From Methylobacter sp. (GTDB lineage Bacteria; Pseudomonadota; Gammaproteobacteria; Methylococcales; Methylomonadaceae), in NCBI GenBank assembly GCA_028716975.1, contig JAQUOU010000007.1:89831-153830 (forward strand): a stretch of 64,000 bases of DNA. The letters run 5' to 3'. Position 1 is the stretch's first letter, and the number at the start of each line of letters is the position of its first letter. Positions 11,676 to 20,858 of the stretch are shown here, piece after piece. A program made the translations under genes and the position numbers. Below the pieces are notes generated by a model. That model was not told where the DNA came from, searched no databases, and was given only the letters and a program-made list of their open reading frames with translations.

Positions 11676-11938
11676 ATGAAGAAGAATCCCTGTTAAAATT
11701 TCCCTGTCAATTTCCCATCAAAGCAATGGGAAAAACCAGTTCAGAGCTTGATATAGTGGTTGTAGAAATTGTTCGCCGTCATATCGTTGATATAAAAGAA
11801 GGCGCAATCACCACGCGTCCCAGCAAAGACGGCAATTACACCGCTGTCACGGTCTTGATAGAAGCATCCAGCAAACAGCAGCTCGATGCCATTTATCAGG
11901 ATTTGAGCGACCATCCTGAAATTTTGATGGCTTTATAG
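11672..11938 (+). CDS. ybeD: DUF493 (YbeD) family protein
   Basis: An 88-residue protein of the YbeD/DUF493 family, a small ferredoxin-like fold of unknown function usually found next to lipB. Visible family features are LLKFPCQFPIKAMGKTS at the start and YTAVTVLIEASSKQQLDAIYQDL toward the C-terminus. Its start overlaps the dat stop, and lipB follows after about 50 bases. A regulatory role in lipoylation is sometimes suggested from context; nothing in this sequence proves it. Confidence 0.88.
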   Translation: MNEEESLLKFPCQFPIKAMGKTSSELDIVVVEIVRRHIVDIKEGAITTRPSKDGNYTAVTVLIEASSKQQLDAIYQDLSDHPEILMAL

Positions 11939-11986
11939 AAGCGTTGCATTGCGAAGGCGCTGCCCTGCCATACGTCTTCTTTGCCC

Positions 11987-12595
11987 ATGCCTATAATCAT
12001 CCGAAATCTCGGCACTCAGAATTATGAAGTCACTTGGCAGGACATGCAGCGTTTTACTGAGGATCGTGATGCCGAAACTCCGGATGAAATATGGATCGTA
12101 GAGCACTTTCCTGTTTATACTCTGGGTTTAAACGGCAGACGGGAACATTTGCTGGATTCAGGCGCCATTCCCGTCATAAGCTCAGACAGGGGTGGGCAGA
12201 TTACCTATCATGGGCCCGGGCAATTGATTATTTATACATTACTGGACATTAAACGGTTAAAGCTCGGAGTCCGCCAGTTAGTGACAATGCTGGAGCAAGC
12301 CATGATTAGCGCTTTGGCCGGGTTTGGCATTTCAGCCGTTTCCAGAGCTGATGCTCCTGGAGTTTATGTTAATGATAAAAAAATCGGCTCCATCGGTATA
12401 AGAATCAGGAAAAACTGCAGCTATCACGGTCTAAGCCTTAACAATAATATGAATCTAAGCCCTTTCGATCATATCAATACCTGCGGCTATCGGGGACTGG
12501 AAGTTACCGGGCTTGCAGATCTGGGTGTGACCATCAGCAATTCTGAACTTGCCATTCCTGTTGTTCAGGCTATAACCACGGCGCTAGAAAAATGA
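11987..12595 (+). CDS. lipB: octanoyl-[acyl-carrier-protein] transferase LipB
   Basis: LipB transfers octanoate from acyl carrier protein to lipoyl domains such as GcvH and the E2 subunits. The roughly 202-residue protein contains [13 protein letters not shown], the catalytic lysine region [10 protein letters not shown] and the catalytic cysteine in NTCGYRG. I take the ATG at 11987 rather than the TTG at 11981; neither has a convincing Shine-Dalgarno. It overlaps lipA by four bases. The glycine cleavage genes further along the window need this pathway for their H protein. Confidence 0.94.
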   Translation: MPIIIRNLGTQNYEVTWQDMQRFTEDRDAETPDEIWIVEHFPVYTLGLNGRREHLLDSGAIPVISSDRGGQITYHGPGQLIIYTLLDIKRLKLGVRQLVTMLEQAMISALAGFGISAVSRADAPGVYVNDKKIGSIGIRIRKNCSYHGLSLNNNMNLSPFDHINTCGYRGLEVTGLADLGVTISNSELAIPVVQAITTALEK

Positions 12596-13554
12596 CCTAT
12601 CAGGCCCCTTCCCGTTCTACCCCCGAATCTCATCAGCGTAACGCTGAAAAACTGGCTCGTATCCCCATAAAAGTCGAAACCACTCAAACGCCTTTGCGTA
12701 AGCCTGACTGGATACGCGTAAAAATATCCGCGAGTGACGAAATCACCCGAATAAAACATCTATTGCGCGAGCACCAACTGCACACTGTTTGTGAAGAAGC
12801 CGCCTGCCCTAATCTTGGGGAATGCTTTCAGCATGGCACGGCAACATTCATGATAATGGGCGACCTGTGCACGCGCCGCTGTCCTTTTTGCGATGTGGCA
12901 CACGGCAAACCACTGGAACTGGATAAAGAGGAACCCCAAAATCTGGCCGACGCCATTAAGCTGCTGGCATTAAAATATGTAGTGATCACTTCCGTTGACC
13001 GTGACGACTTAAGAGACGGAGGAGCCGGGCATTTTGCCGATTGCATAAGAAAAATACGTGAACAAACTCCTGCTACAAAAATAGAAATCCTGGTTCCGGA
13101 TTTTCGCGGGCGCATGGATAAAGCCATTGATCTATTGGCCGCACAGCCTTGCGATGTATTTAACCATAACCTGGAAACCGTCCCCCGGCTCTATAAACAG
13201 GCGCGTCCCGGTGCAGACTACCTGGGCTCGCTGGAATTGCTGCGCCGCTATAAAAACGCGCAGCCGCAGACGCCCACCAAATCAGGTCTTATGCTCGGCA
13301 TAGGCGAACAGCCGGAAGAAGTCCACCAGGTTATGAAAGATCTACTGGAGCACGGCTGCTCAATGCTCACGCTGGGTCAATACTTGCAACCCAGCAAAGC
13401 CCATTTACCCGTTAAAAGCTATGTCACTCCAGCGCAATTCGACGAGTACGGCGCATGGGCAAAAACCCTGGGCTTCAAGCAAGTCGCCAGCGCACCGATG
13501 GTCAGGTCGTCCTATCATGCTGATCTTCAGGCTAAAGCTATTATTAGTGAGTAA
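12592..13554 (+). CDS. lipA: lipoyl synthase
   Basis: LipA is a radical SAM enzyme that inserts two sulfurs into protein-bound octanoate. The 320-residue protein has the auxiliary cluster cysteines C67, C72 and C78 ([12 protein letters not shown]) and the radical SAM cysteines C93, C97 and C100 (CTRRCPFC). The C-terminal [10 protein letters not shown] matches the RSSY motif that ligates the auxiliary cluster. It is the last gene of the plus-strand run and converges on recQ with a 15-base gap. Confidence 0.97.
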   Translation: MTYQAPSRSTPESHQRNAEKLARIPIKVETTQTPLRKPDWIRVKISASDEITRIKHLLREHQLHTVCEEAACPNLGECFQHGTATFMIMGDLCTRRCPFCDVAHGKPLELDKEEPQNLADAIKLLALKYVVITSVDRDDLRDGGAGHFADCIRKIREQTPATKIEILVPDFRGRMDKAIDLLAAQPCDVFNHNLETVPRLYKQARPGADYLGSLELLRRYKNAQPQTPTKSGLMLGIGEQPEEVHQVMKDLLEHGCSMLTLGQYLQPSKAHLPVKSYVTPAQFDEYGAWAKTLGFKQVASAPMVRSSYHADLQAKAIISE

Positions 13555-13569
13555 CCGGCAACGCTGTAA

Positions 13570-15741
13570 TCAGGCGGTTTGATGCTGCAAAGCCGCCTTG
13601 ATACATCGCAAAACTCCATAACTGTATAGTCCATCAAATAATTCGTAAACAGGTTTGAGGGCATTTTTTTGCTCTTCAGGCAAACCAAGAATACCTTCTT
13701 GTATCAGCTTGATTTCCTGCTCCGGCAAATTAACAATATCCGTCAGCACTAATAATCCTTGTTCCAGGTAGCGTGCCAAATGGCCGTATATCGTAGTCTC
13801 TTGCAGATTTCTTTGTTGGGCTATCTGTTTTACGGTATATCCCAGCCTGAATAAAGCCGCTGATTCAGCAGCGGTATCGGACAATCCAATGGGGCCATTG
13901 GGGTTAATGTCGAGGAATTCGCTGATTACAGCCAGAAACTCATCGCCGTAAAGTTCCAGTTTGCGTTTACCGATACCGGACAGCAAACCCATTTGCTGAT
14001 GATTGACCGGCTTGGCTTCAAGCATTGCCATCAAGGTTGCGTCATGAAAAATAACATAAGGCGGTACATCCTGTTCATCGGCAATTGCCCGGCGTTTCGC
14101 ACGCAAGGCATTCCAAAGCAATGCATCCCTATCAGTGCCCAATTGCCTGTCGGCGCCTTTATTAGCTTTTATTTTCTGCGGTTGCAAGTCCTTGCGCAAC
14201 ATCAATTGCTGCTCTCCACGCAGAATCGGACGGCATGCTTCTGTCAGTTGCAGAGCGCCAAAACGGTCGAAGTCCACAGCAACCAAGCCACGTGCGACCA
14301 GTTGCCTGAACACCGAATACCATTGCTTGTCGTCAAGATCGATGCCAATGCCAAATGTGGATTGTTTATCATGCGCAAAACTTTTAACCCGTTCTGTTGC
14401 CTTGCCCCGTAAAACATCAATCAAATAATTGACGCCGAAGCGTTGCCCGGTACGATAAATGCCGGACAACGCCTGTTGTGCGGCTTTAGTTCCATCCCAG
14501 GTCTCTACGGGCTCCAGGCAGGTATCGCAGTTGCCGCAAGGCCGTTCAAGATTGTCGCCAAAATAGCTTAATAGCGCTTGCCGCCGGCAATGAACCTGCT
14601 CACACAAAGCCAGCATCGCATCCAGTTTATGATATTCAACACGCTTATGAGATTCATCGGCATTTGAACCCGCCAGCATTTGCCGCAGTGTAATAACATC
14701 CTGCAGACCATAAGCCATCCAGGCATTTGCGGACAGCCCATCCCGCCCCGCCCGGCCGGTTTCCTGATAATAAGCTTCAACGCTTTTAGGCAAATCCAGG
14801 TGAGCCACAAACCTGACATTAGGTTTATCTATGCCCATGCCAAAAGCAATAGTGGCAACAATCACCACGCCCTCATCCTTCAAAAACTGATGCTGATGTT
14901 TCTGCCGCAGGTCGCCCGTCATCCCCGCATGATAAGGTAAGGCCTTAACACCTTTGGTTCTCAGCCATTCAGCCGTTGCTTCAACTTTTTTACGCGATAG
15001 ACAATAAACGATTCCGGCATCGCCGGCATGTTCGGTCTCAATAAAATCAATCAATTGCTGCCGGGCATTTTGTTTCTGGATAATCTGGTAACGGATATTG
15101 GGCCGGTCAAAGCCGCTGAGAAAAAGCCGGGCCTGTTCCAGGCCCAGGCGCAATTTAATTTCTTCCCGTGTTTTATCATCAGCGGTTGCCGTCAGCGCGA
15201 TACGCGGAATTTCAGGAAACCGTTCATGCAGCATGGAAAGCTGCAGGTAATCAACCCTGAAATCATGCCCCCATTGAGATACGCAATGCGCTTCATCAAT
15301 TGCGAACAAGGCAATCCGTATGCGTTCAAACAGCGCTGACGTTCTTGCCGAAGTCAATCTTTCCGGGGCGATATAGAGCAGATCCAGCTCGCCGTCAAGC
15401 AGCATCTGCTCGGTTCGCCTTGCCTCTTCGATTGTTAATGTCGAGTTGAGAAAAGCGGCTTTTACGCCCAGCTGGAGTAAAGCGCTAACCTGATCCTGCA
15501 TTAACGCTATCAACGGAGAAATCACTATGCCGACACCGGGCCTGATCAATGCGGGAATCTGGTAGCACAATGACTTGCCGCCGCCAGTCGGCATTAATAC
15601 CAAGGCATCCTGGCCGGCCAATAGCTGTTCGATCACTTCCTGTTGCTGGTCTCTAAAACTACCATAGCCAAAAACGGTTTTGAGTATTTCAATCGGCTTG
15701 CTATCCACAGTCTCCGTCTCGCTACGATAATATTTCTTCAA
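13570..15741 (-). CDS. recQ: ATP-dependent DNA helicase RecQ
   Basis: RecQ is a 3'-5' helicase acting in recombination and replication-fork repair. The 723-residue protein has the Walker [17 protein letters not shown] ([16 protein letters not shown]), the RecQ zinc-binding cysteines (CEQVHCRRQ to CGNCDTC), an RQC winged helix and an HRDC domain (about 535-605). After that comes an extra helix-turn-helix segment of roughly 100 residues ([29 protein letters not shown]), making it longer than the 609-residue E. coli enzyme. Such C-terminal HTH_40-type domains occur in many RecQs. The start is a TTG preceded by AAGGT; a GTG at 15708 is an alternative. Confidence 0.95.
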   Translation of the reverse strand: MKKYYRSETETVDSKPIEILKTVFGYGSFRDQQQEVIEQLLAGQDALVLMPTGGGKSLCYQIPALIRPGVGIVISPLIALMQDQVSALLQLGVKAAFLNSTLTIEEARRTEQMLLDGELDLLYIAPERLTSARTSALFERIRIALFAIDEAHCVSQWGHDFRVDYLQLSMLHERFPEIPRIALTATADDKTREEIKLRLGLEQARLFLSGFDRPNIRYQIIQKQNARQQLIDFIETEHAGDAGIVYCLSRKKVEATAEWLRTKGVKALPYHAGMTGDLRQKHQHQFLKDEGVVIVATIAFGMGIDKPNVRFVAHLDLPKSVEAYYQETGRAGRDGLSANAWMAYGLQDVITLRQMLAGSNADESHKRVEYHKLDAMLALCEQVHCRRQALLSYFGDNLERPCGNCDTCLEPVETWDGTKAAQQALSGIYRTGQRFGVNYLIDVLRGKATERVKSFAHDKQSTFGIGIDLDDKQWYSVFRQLVARGLVAVDFDRFGALQLTEACRPILRGEQQLMLRKDLQPQKIKANKGADRQLGTDRDALLWNALRAKRRAIADEQDVPPYVIFHDATLMAMLEAKPVNHQQMGLLSGIGKRKLELYGDEFLAVISEFLDINPNGPIGLSDTAAESAALFRLGYTVKQIAQQRNLQETTIYGHLARYLEQGLLVLTDIVNLPEQEIKLIQEGILGLPEEQKNALKPVYELFDGLYSYGVLRCIKAALQHQTA

Positions 15742-15804
15742 TCAGTTAATACCTTTATAATGGATCAATTATACAGGACTACAGGGAACACACGCTTACA
15801 CGCT

Positions 15805-17391
15805 ATGACTAATTTGCATAATAAGCTTTCAACGCGACTCGAGCAACTTCGGGCAAATGGACATCAACAATTACTCTGCGGAGGACTCAAAGGAATTGAA
15901 AAAGAAAGCCTGCGAATATCCAAAGACGGTTTCATCGCACAAACACCACATCCCCACGCACTAGGTTCAGCACTGACCCATCCGTATATTACGACGGATT
16001 ATTCTGAAGCCCTGATTGAATTAATTACGCCGCCGTTTGCAGATATAAAAGATACCATAAAATATTTGCATACTATTCACCAGTTTGTGTATGACACTCT
16101 GGATAATGAAATACTGCTGGGAGCGAGTATGCCCTGCGGTATCGATGGCGATGAAAGTATCCCCATTGCAGATTACGGACAATCCAATATTGGCCGTATG
16201 AAACATGTTTACCGGCACGGGTTATGGCATCGTTACGGCAGAACCATGCAGGCCATCGCCGGTATTCATTTCAATTATTCCGTACCGGAAGGTTTATGGC
16301 CGGCACTGCACGAACAGGAAGATAGTCCTATGACTCTGAAGCAGTTTACCGCAGATGCCTATTTTGGTTTAATCAGGAATTTTCAGCGGTTAGGCTGGTT
16401 AATTCTGTATTTATTCGGCGCATCGCCCGCCATCTGCAAAACGTTCTTTAAAAGCCGCCCTGCATTGATGGCGCAATTTGAAGAATTTGATAATTGTACC
16501 CTTTACCTTCCTTATGCGACCTCTTTGCGTATGAGCGACATCGGCTACAAAAGTAAAAACCAGGCTAATTTACAAATAGATTACAACTCCATAGACGGCT
16601 ATGTCGCCAGCCTGAGTAAAGCCATTGCCACACCTTATCCCGAATATGAAAAAATCGGCATCGTTGTTGACGGCCATTATCGCCAGCTTAACAGCAATAT
16701 TTTGCAGATTGAAAACGAGTTTTACAGCACGATCCGGCCAAAGCAAATTATTGAATCAGGAGAAAAACCGACCCTGGCTCTCAAACGCCGGGGTTTACGC
16801 TACATAGAAATGCGTTCGCTGGACCTGGATTTATTCAACCCTATCGGCATAGATGAAGAGAAGGCGCGTTTTATAGAAGCGCTTTTGCTCACCTGCCTGT
16901 TCAAGGACAGTCCCGATATTTCGCAACAGGAACATCAAATCAATAACGCCAATCAGCTGGCTGTTGCGCATTCTGGCAGAAAGCCGGGGTTAGAGCTGGA
17001 TAAAAACAATCAAAAGATTCTTTTACAAGACTGGGCGAGGGAAATTCTTGAATCCATGACGACAGTATGTGAAATCCTTGATAATGATGATACCGATAAG
17101 CCCTATAGCACTGCCTTGCAACACCAGCAACAATTAGTACAAAATCCGGCTTTAACACCCTCGGCAAGAATTCTGGATTGCATGGCCCGGCATGCGGAAG
17201 ATTTTGGTTGTTTTGCATTAAACACTTCCGCTAAACATGCGAATTATTTTCGCATGCATAAGCTCGATGAAGCCACCGAGCAAAAATTTATTGAAATGTC
17301 CAGGCTTTCCCATGTCAGACAGAAAGGAATAGAAAGCAAAGACGAGCTTCCTTTCGACGAGTTTTTAAAACGGTATTTTTCGCAAAAATAA
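15805..17391 (+). CDS. gshA: glutamate-cysteine ligase (gammaproteobacterial type)
   Basis: GshA makes gamma-glutamylcysteine, the first step of glutathione synthesis. The protein (about 528 aa from the ATG at 15805) shows [40 protein letters not shown] and [23 protein letters not shown], all typical of the E. coli-type enzyme (518 aa). The frame is open upstream to 15643, but that extension overlaps recQ on the other strand and has no family similarity; the ATG at 15760 is a second, weaker alternative. The APS reductase gene starts 2 bases after its stop. Confidence 0.94.
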   Translation: MTNLHNKLSTRLEQLRANGHQQLLCGGLKGIEKESLRISKDGFIAQTPHPHALGSALTHPYITTDYSEALIELITPPFADIKDTIKYLHTIHQFVYDTLDNEILLGASMPCGIDGDESIPIADYGQSNIGRMKHVYRHGLWHRYGRTMQAIAGIHFNYSVPEGLWPALHEQEDSPMTLKQFTADAYFGLIRNFQRLGWLILYLFGASPAICKTFFKSRPALMAQFEEFDNCTLYLPYATSLRMSDIGYKSKNQANLQIDYNSIDGYVASLSKAIATPYPEYEKIGIVVDGHYRQLNSNILQIENEFYSTIRPKQIIESGEKPTLALKRRGLRYIEMRSLDLDLFNPIGIDEEKARFIEALLLTCLFKDSPDISQQEHQINNANQLAVAHSGRKPGLELDKNNQKILLQDWAREILESMTTVCEILDNDDTDKPYSTALQHQQQLVQNPALTPSARILDCMARHAEDFGCFALNTSAKHANYFRMHKLDEATEQKFIEMSRLSHVRQKGIESKDELPFDEFLKRYFSQK

Positions 17392-17393
17392 TT

Positions 17394-18143
17394 ATGACGA
17401 CATTGGATATTCAGCAACTAACCGATAATCTGGCCCAAAAAAATCCGCGGGTAATCCTTAAAAAAGCGCTGGAGCTGTATGATAATATCGCCATCTCTTT
17501 TAGCGGAGCGGAAGATGTTGTGCTGATCGATATGGCGGTAAATATCAGGAAGGACATTCAGGTTTTTTCACTGGATACCGGCCGCCTGCATCCTGAAACC
17601 TACCGCTTCATCGAGAAAGTCAGAAAGCATTATCGGATAGATATAGAACTATTGACGCCGGATAGAGGGATATTGGATAGCTTTGTAAAGAATAAAGGCC
17701 TGTTCAGTTTTTATAGTGACGGGCACCAGGAATGTTGCGGTATCCGTAAAGTTGAGCCGCTAAAACGCAAACTGGCTCACCTGGATGCCTGGATTACCGG
17801 TCAGCGCAAAGATCAAAGCCTGGATACCCGGCAGAATATTCCTGAAGTACAATTAGATACTGCGTTTTCCACGCCCGAGCATCAATTAATCAAATTCAAT
17901 CCCTTGCTCAACTGGAATTCAGCGCAGGTTTGGGATTATATAGAAGCCTATCAGGTTCCCTATAATGAACTGCATGAAAGAGGTTTTATCAGCATAGGCT
18001 GCGAACCCTGCACGCGCCCCGTGCTGCCCAATCAGCACGAAAGAGCCGGCCGTTGGTGGTGGGAAGAAGCCACTAAAAAAGAATGCGGGCTGCATGCCGG
18101 AAATTTAAAAGATCAAGATATCAAGAAACCTCATCTTGAATAG
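17394..18143 (+). CDS. cysH: adenylyl-sulfate (APS) reductase, 4Fe-4S type
   Basis: This enzyme reduces adenylyl sulfate to sulfite with thioredoxin or glutathione as donor. The 249 residues hold the PAPS/APS reductase fold ([25 protein letters not shown]). The paired cysteines C114-C115 ([11 protein letters not shown]) and C203/C206 (GCEPCTRP) ligate a 4Fe-4S cluster, which marks the APS type; PAPS-specific CysH lacks them. C231 in ECGLH is the catalytic cysteine. Close linkage to gshA suggests a joint role in sulfur and thiol metabolism. Confidence 0.93.
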   Translation: MTTLDIQQLTDNLAQKNPRVILKKALELYDNIAISFSGAEDVVLIDMAVNIRKDIQVFSLDTGRLHPETYRFIEKVRKHYRIDIELLTPDRGILDSFVKNKGLFSFYSDGHQECCGIRKVEPLKRKLAHLDAWITGQRKDQSLDTRQNIPEVQLDTAFSTPEHQLIKFNPLLNWNSAQVWDYIEAYQVPYNELHERGFISIGCEPCTRPVLPNQHERAGRWWWEEATKKECGLHAGNLKDQDIKKPHLE

Positions 18144-18238
18144 CGTTACAAAAATAACAACCTGCCGCGCACTCCTCCTGACCGCTTAGGCTATTGCCTT
18201 GAGGGGAAGATAATGACCGTTTATGCCGGATTGTGAGC

Positions 18239-18856
18239 CTACTTTCCATTGCGCGAACCTGTAACAGCAGTGAATACACCAAGCCCGATGGATGCACCTG
18301 CGGTTAAATAGCGACCATGTGTCCGGGCACTGGATGTGTTTGTAAATGTCGGAGTAATAGCACCAGCAGCAAGAGCGTAGATTATATCAGTGACTACAGC
18401 AATTGCTGCAAAAAGAGAGCCGAGCGTTATGCTTTGAAGCATTTGCGCCGATTCACTGCTCACGAATTGCGGCAAGAACGCGGCGAAAAAAATAGTTGTT
18501 TTTGGATTGAGCAAGGCAATAACGAAACCGTCTCGAAACACATGTGCAACGGAAATTGGAGTGAGCGCAGAGGAAAGTTCAGTTTGCTGACCGCGAAGCG
18601 CATGGATACCCAGATAAACAAGATAAAACGCTCCCATATACTTGACAACAGTGAAGGCAAACGGAGAAATCGTGAACAATGCTGCCAGTCCGATGGATGC
18701 GATAAGTACATTTCCAAGACTGCCGAGGGCAACGCCCGCGACGGATGCTAAGCCGATACGACGACCTTGCATCAGACTGCGAGTAACACTATAGAACACT
18801 CCGGGGCTTGGAGTTAGCGCCAGCACGAGGCTTGCAACGAGGAAGGCCGAGAACAA
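18239..18856 (-). CDS. LysE/RhtB family amino acid exporter, 5' end frameshifted
   Basis: A LysE-superfamily translocator of about 205 residues with five or six membrane helices; LTPSPGVFYSVTRSLMQGRRIGLASVAG is the family hallmark and LLNPKTTIFFAAFLPQF a second. Members export amino acids or related metabolites. The in-frame start is a TTG at 18856, but an ATG at 18879 in the neighbouring frame reads MSFFPPWPLFSAF if one T is added to the five-T run, a typical N-terminus for this family, so a one-base deletion is likely. It sits directly behind an attC site and looks like an integron cassette gene. Confidence 0.82.
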   Translation of the reverse strand: MFSAFLVASLVLALTPSPGVFYSVTRSLMQGRRIGLASVAGVALGSLGNVLIASIGLAALFTISPFAFTVVKYMGAFYLVYLGIHALRGQQTELSSALTPISVAHVFRDGFVIALLNPKTTIFFAAFLPQFVSSESAQMLQSITLGSLFAAIAVVTDIIYALAAGAITPTFTNTSSARTHGRYLTAGASIGLGVFTAVTGSRNGK

Positions 18857-18901
18857 CGGCCAAGGTGGAAAAAGCTCATTGATTGTAAAGTTTCCAAGGA
18901 A

Positions 18902-18969
18902 GCCTAACGTTTGAGGTAACCGGATTTGCGCGGCTTTATGCGCAAGGGCCGGTTGACCGAGTGGTTAGA
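18902..18969 (-). other. attC recombination site of an integron cassette
   Basis: Read on the minus strand, this 68-base site has TCTAAC, a 9-base spacer, AACCGG, a central hairpin (TTGCGC/GCGCAA), CCGGTT, a 9-base spacer and the core GTTAGGC. The left and right arms pair as expected for the folded strand recognised by IntI. GTTAGGC fits the GTTRRRY consensus with cleavage after the G. It lies 3' of the VOC gene and just before the LysE gene, where a cassette boundary should be. Confidence 0.85.
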
Positions 18970-19090
18970 GGGATGGATTAGGTAAGGCATTTAGAGCAGT
19001 CTCCTCTTAGCCCAAAGCGCCCCATATTTGAGCAGCCCTTGTATTCATATCCTTTAGCCCGGGACAAATGACATCTTTTGGCACACTGGT

Positions 19091-19576
19091 TCAACCGCGG
19101 CGCGTCGTTTCGATTGCGGCGATGTCGATCTTTTTCATCTGCATCATCGCATCGAACGCGCGCTTGGCGGCGGCGGTGTCGGGATCGGTTATCGCTTTGG
19201 TCAGAGCTAGCGGCGTAATCTGCCAGAACAAGCCCCATTTGTCCTTGCACCAGCCGCACGCACTCTCTTCGCCGCCGTTGCCGACGATGGCGTTCCAGTA
19301 ACGATCGGTTTCGGCCTGGTCAGCGGTTGCGACCTGAAACGAGAATGCCCAGTTGTGCTTGACCTCGGGTCCGCCATTGAGCCCGAGGCAGGGAATTCCC
19401 ATCACGGTAAATTCGACCGTCAACACATCCCCTTTCTTTCCGGACGGAAAGTCCCCCGGTGCGAGGTGCACCGCGCCAACGGATGAATCAGGAAAGGTCT
19501 TGGCATAAAATCGCGCCGCGTCCTCGGCGTCGCCATCGTACCAAAGGCAAATTGTATTTTTTGCTTGCTTATTCAT
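19091..19576 (-). CDS. VOC-superfamily (PhnB-like) protein
   Basis: A 161-residue protein of the vicinal-oxygen-chelate/PhnB-like group: TICLWYDGDAEDAARFYAKTF at the N-terminus, VLTVEFTVMGIPCLGLNGG, and WGLFWQITP near the C-terminus. The substrate cannot be told from sequence. The start is the ATG at 19576, preceded by GGAGAAGTAAC. Small VOC proteins are frequent integron-cassette cargo, and this one lies between two attC-like sites in the same orientation as its neighbours. Confidence 0.85.
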   Translation of the reverse strand: MNKQAKNTICLWYDGDAEDAARFYAKTFPDSSVGAVHLAPGDFPSGKKGDVLTVEFTVMGIPCLGLNGGPEVKHNWAFSFQVATADQAETDRYWNAIVGNGGEESACGWCKDKWGLFWQITPLALTKAITDPDTAAAKRAFDAMMQMKKIDIAAIETTRRG

Positions 19577-19611
19577 GTTACTTCTCCATTGTGATGAGCC
19601 CCGACGCCGCA

Positions 19612-19708
19612 GTAAAACAATGCGCTCGCGGTCTAAAGATATTGGCCCGGAAAGCTGAAAAAACAAAGCCGCATTATAACCGCGCTCCGGTTGAGCGCCA
19701 TGTTAGCG
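19612..19708 (-). other. degenerate attC-like site
   Basis: On the minus strand the site begins CGCTAAC, then a 9-base spacer and AACCGG, the same spacing as the good attC at 18902-18969. A partly complementary right arm (GAGCGCATTGTTTTAC) lies about 80 bases further on, but no clean GTTRRRY core remains. It overlaps the toxin stop codon and precedes the VOC gene. I read it as a decayed cassette boundary; the right half is uncertain. Confidence 0.5.
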
Positions 19709-19999
19709 GTTTTTGGGCCAACGTTTCGGGTTACGAGCATCATGTAATACAGCCAAAATATGTATGAGATTGCCCCGAACTGCATAAAACAAACCGTATG
19801 GGAATCGCGGAAGGAGAGCTCGGCGAACATGGGGAATTACCTCAGCATAAAGCAGAGGCGCTTGCTCTAGCCGCTTTAGCTGTAACTCCATTGCGGCGAT
19901 GAACTCTTCACCGAGACCGGGGCTTTGCAATTCATACCACTCTTGAGCTTCGCCAATTTCACGCAACGCTCGCGAAGAGAATTTTAGGCGGAACGCCAT
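19703..19999 (-). CDS. RelE/ParE-family toxin
   Basis: A 98-residue ParE-type toxin: SSRALREIGEAQEWYELQSPGLGEEF followed by RRALLPRFPYGLFYAVRGNLIHILAVLHDARNP, the usual pattern of this fold. ParE-like members poison gyrase while RelE-like members cleave mRNA; the sequence alone does not settle which. The start overlaps the antitoxin stop by 16 bases, so the pair is co-translated. Toxin-antitoxin pairs are common in integron cassettes and may stabilise the array. Confidence 0.87.
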   Translation of the reverse strand: MAFRLKFSSRALREIGEAQEWYELQSPGLGEEFIAAMELQLKRLEQAPLLYAEVIPHVRRALLPRFPYGLFYAVRGNLIHILAVLHDARNPKRWPKNR

Positions 20000-20217
20000 G
20001 ATCCATCTTTAAGGCAGGATTTCACCTGCTCCCAAGAATAACCAGCTTCCGGGTTTGCCTCAAACTCTGCCATTCGTGCTTCGAGCTCAATCTTTAGCTC
20101 AGGCGAAATCTTCACGGCTTCAGGCACCGCGGCAACGCTGTCCCAGATAAGCTCAACAAGACGAATACGCTCCTGTATCGGAAGTTCAAGAATATCGGAA
20201 ATAGAAATATTGCTCAT
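19984..20217 (-). CDS. addiction-module antitoxin (TIGR02574-like)
   Basis: A 77-residue antitoxin of the short family that pairs with ParE-like toxins: ILELPIQERIRLVELIWDSVA at the N-terminus and a C-terminal toxin-wrapping region with SWEQVKSCLKDGSW. It lies upstream of and overlaps the toxin gene, the normal order. The ATG at 20217 has AAAGGAG about 15 bases upstream (CTTTTCAG region on the plus strand). It is the first gene next to the integrase remnant. Confidence 0.87.
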   Translation of the reverse strand: MSNISISDILELPIQERIRLVELIWDSVAAVPEAVKISPELKIELEARMAEFEANPEAGYSWEQVKSCLKDGSWRSA

Positions 20218-20248
20218 GTCGGATATTGTACTCCTTTTCAGAAAACAT

Positions 20249-20273
20249 GCTAACGTACGTAGTAACCGCTAAC
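20249..20273 (-). other. half attC or attI-type core site
   Basis: On the plus strand this reads GCTAAC, a 9-base spacer, AACCG and then CTAAC again; on the minus strand it ends in CGTTAGC. The 9-base spacing between CTAAC and AACCG is identical to both attC-like sites to its left, and the sequence closely resembles the right half of the 18902-18969 site. It lies between the first cassette gene and the integrase remnant, where attI joins the first cassette. Confidence 0.55.
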
Positions 20274-20278
20274 GTTAA

Positions 20279-20303
20279 GTAGACACCTAATTTAGGTGTC
20301 TAC
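20279..20303. repeat. perfect 25-base palindrome
   Basis: Two 12-base arms, GTAGACACCTAA and TTAGGTGTCTAC, flank a single T. No T-run follows on either strand, so it is not an obvious terminator. It lies in the presumed attI region between the first cassette and the intI remnant. It could be an operator or the leftover of transposon ends; the sequence does not decide. Confidence 0.8.
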
Positions 20304-20390
20304 AAATTTTCAATCGCCAGTGTATACCACTTTTAACTTCTCAATAAGTTATTGATATTATTCAACCCGGTTTTGTATAAAAGCCCTATT

Positions 20391-20510
20391 ATGCTAAATA
20401 CAAAGACACCTGCAAAACGCCTTGATCAAGTCTGTGATCGTATCAGCGTCAAGGAGGATAACATCCATACCGAGGCGCAAACAACACTATTTGCTAATTA
20501 TTTCCGGACT
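20391..20510 (+). pseudogene. intI: 5' remnant of an integron-type tyrosine integrase
   Basis: The frame from the ATG at 20391 encodes KRLDQVCDRISVKEDNIHTE, which resembles the conserved IntI N-terminus (KRLLDQVRDRIRxKHYSIRTE) and lacks one leucine. The similarity stops after about 31 codons, and 30-odd codons later the frame runs into a repeat element. None of the catalytic domain is present. It is divergent from the cassette genes, as intI is in integrons. A stub of another XerC-like recombinase with a similar N-terminus is the alternative. Confidence 0.6.
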
Positions 20511-20542
20511 GTAGGTATACTGATGGACAATTCTTTAATCCT

Positions 20543-20718
20543 AAAATCCACAGTTGAGCATTCCAAAACCCCGTTCGCACTGAGCCTGTCGAAGGGTGAG
20601 CGGGGTTTTGGAATGCGGGTGAGCCTGTGAAAGCCGTTCATGCTTCGACAGGGCTCTCCTGAGATAAGCCGAAGGGCTCAGCACGAACGGCTTTCACACA
20701 CTCCAACTGCGGTTTTTA
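20543..20718. repeat. MITE-like palindromic repeat element, copy 1
   Basis: The ends are imperfect inverted repeats (left AAAATCCACAGTTGAGCATT, right CACTCCAACTGCGGTTTTTA) related to the perfect ends of the element at 41763-41890. Inside are a hairpin AAAACCCCG/CGGGGTTTT and a second, GTGAAAGCCGTTC with its complement, around copies of a CTTCGACAGGGCTC core. No protein is encoded. It follows directly on the integrase stub. The rest of 20304-20858 shows no gene. Confidence 0.7.
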
Positions 20719-20858
20719 GGTTAATTTGTAAATCATCACACAATGGATGGGATTTTTCACCTGGATCGCTTTATGCCATGAACCTGCTAAATTGGCATCA
20801 CGGGCAACACTTTAGTCGATTTTGGGTTGTTTTTACCAGGAAAAATTAAAAGCTGCGA

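Noticed and set aside
15643..15804. Longer GshA start
   Set aside because: The upstream in-frame codons overlap recQ on the other strand and do not resemble GshA.
18144..18238. A further attC site after the LysE gene
   Set aside because: No CTAAC, 9-base spacer, AACCG pattern could be found; the array appears truncated on this side.
18950..18972. tRNA-Ser-like stretch (GACCGAGTGGTTAGAG)
   Set aside because: No cloverleaf can be formed; the bases are the right part of an attC site.
20640..20849. 69-codon plus-strand frame
   Set aside because: It is made mostly of the MITE-like repeat and has no recognisable domain.
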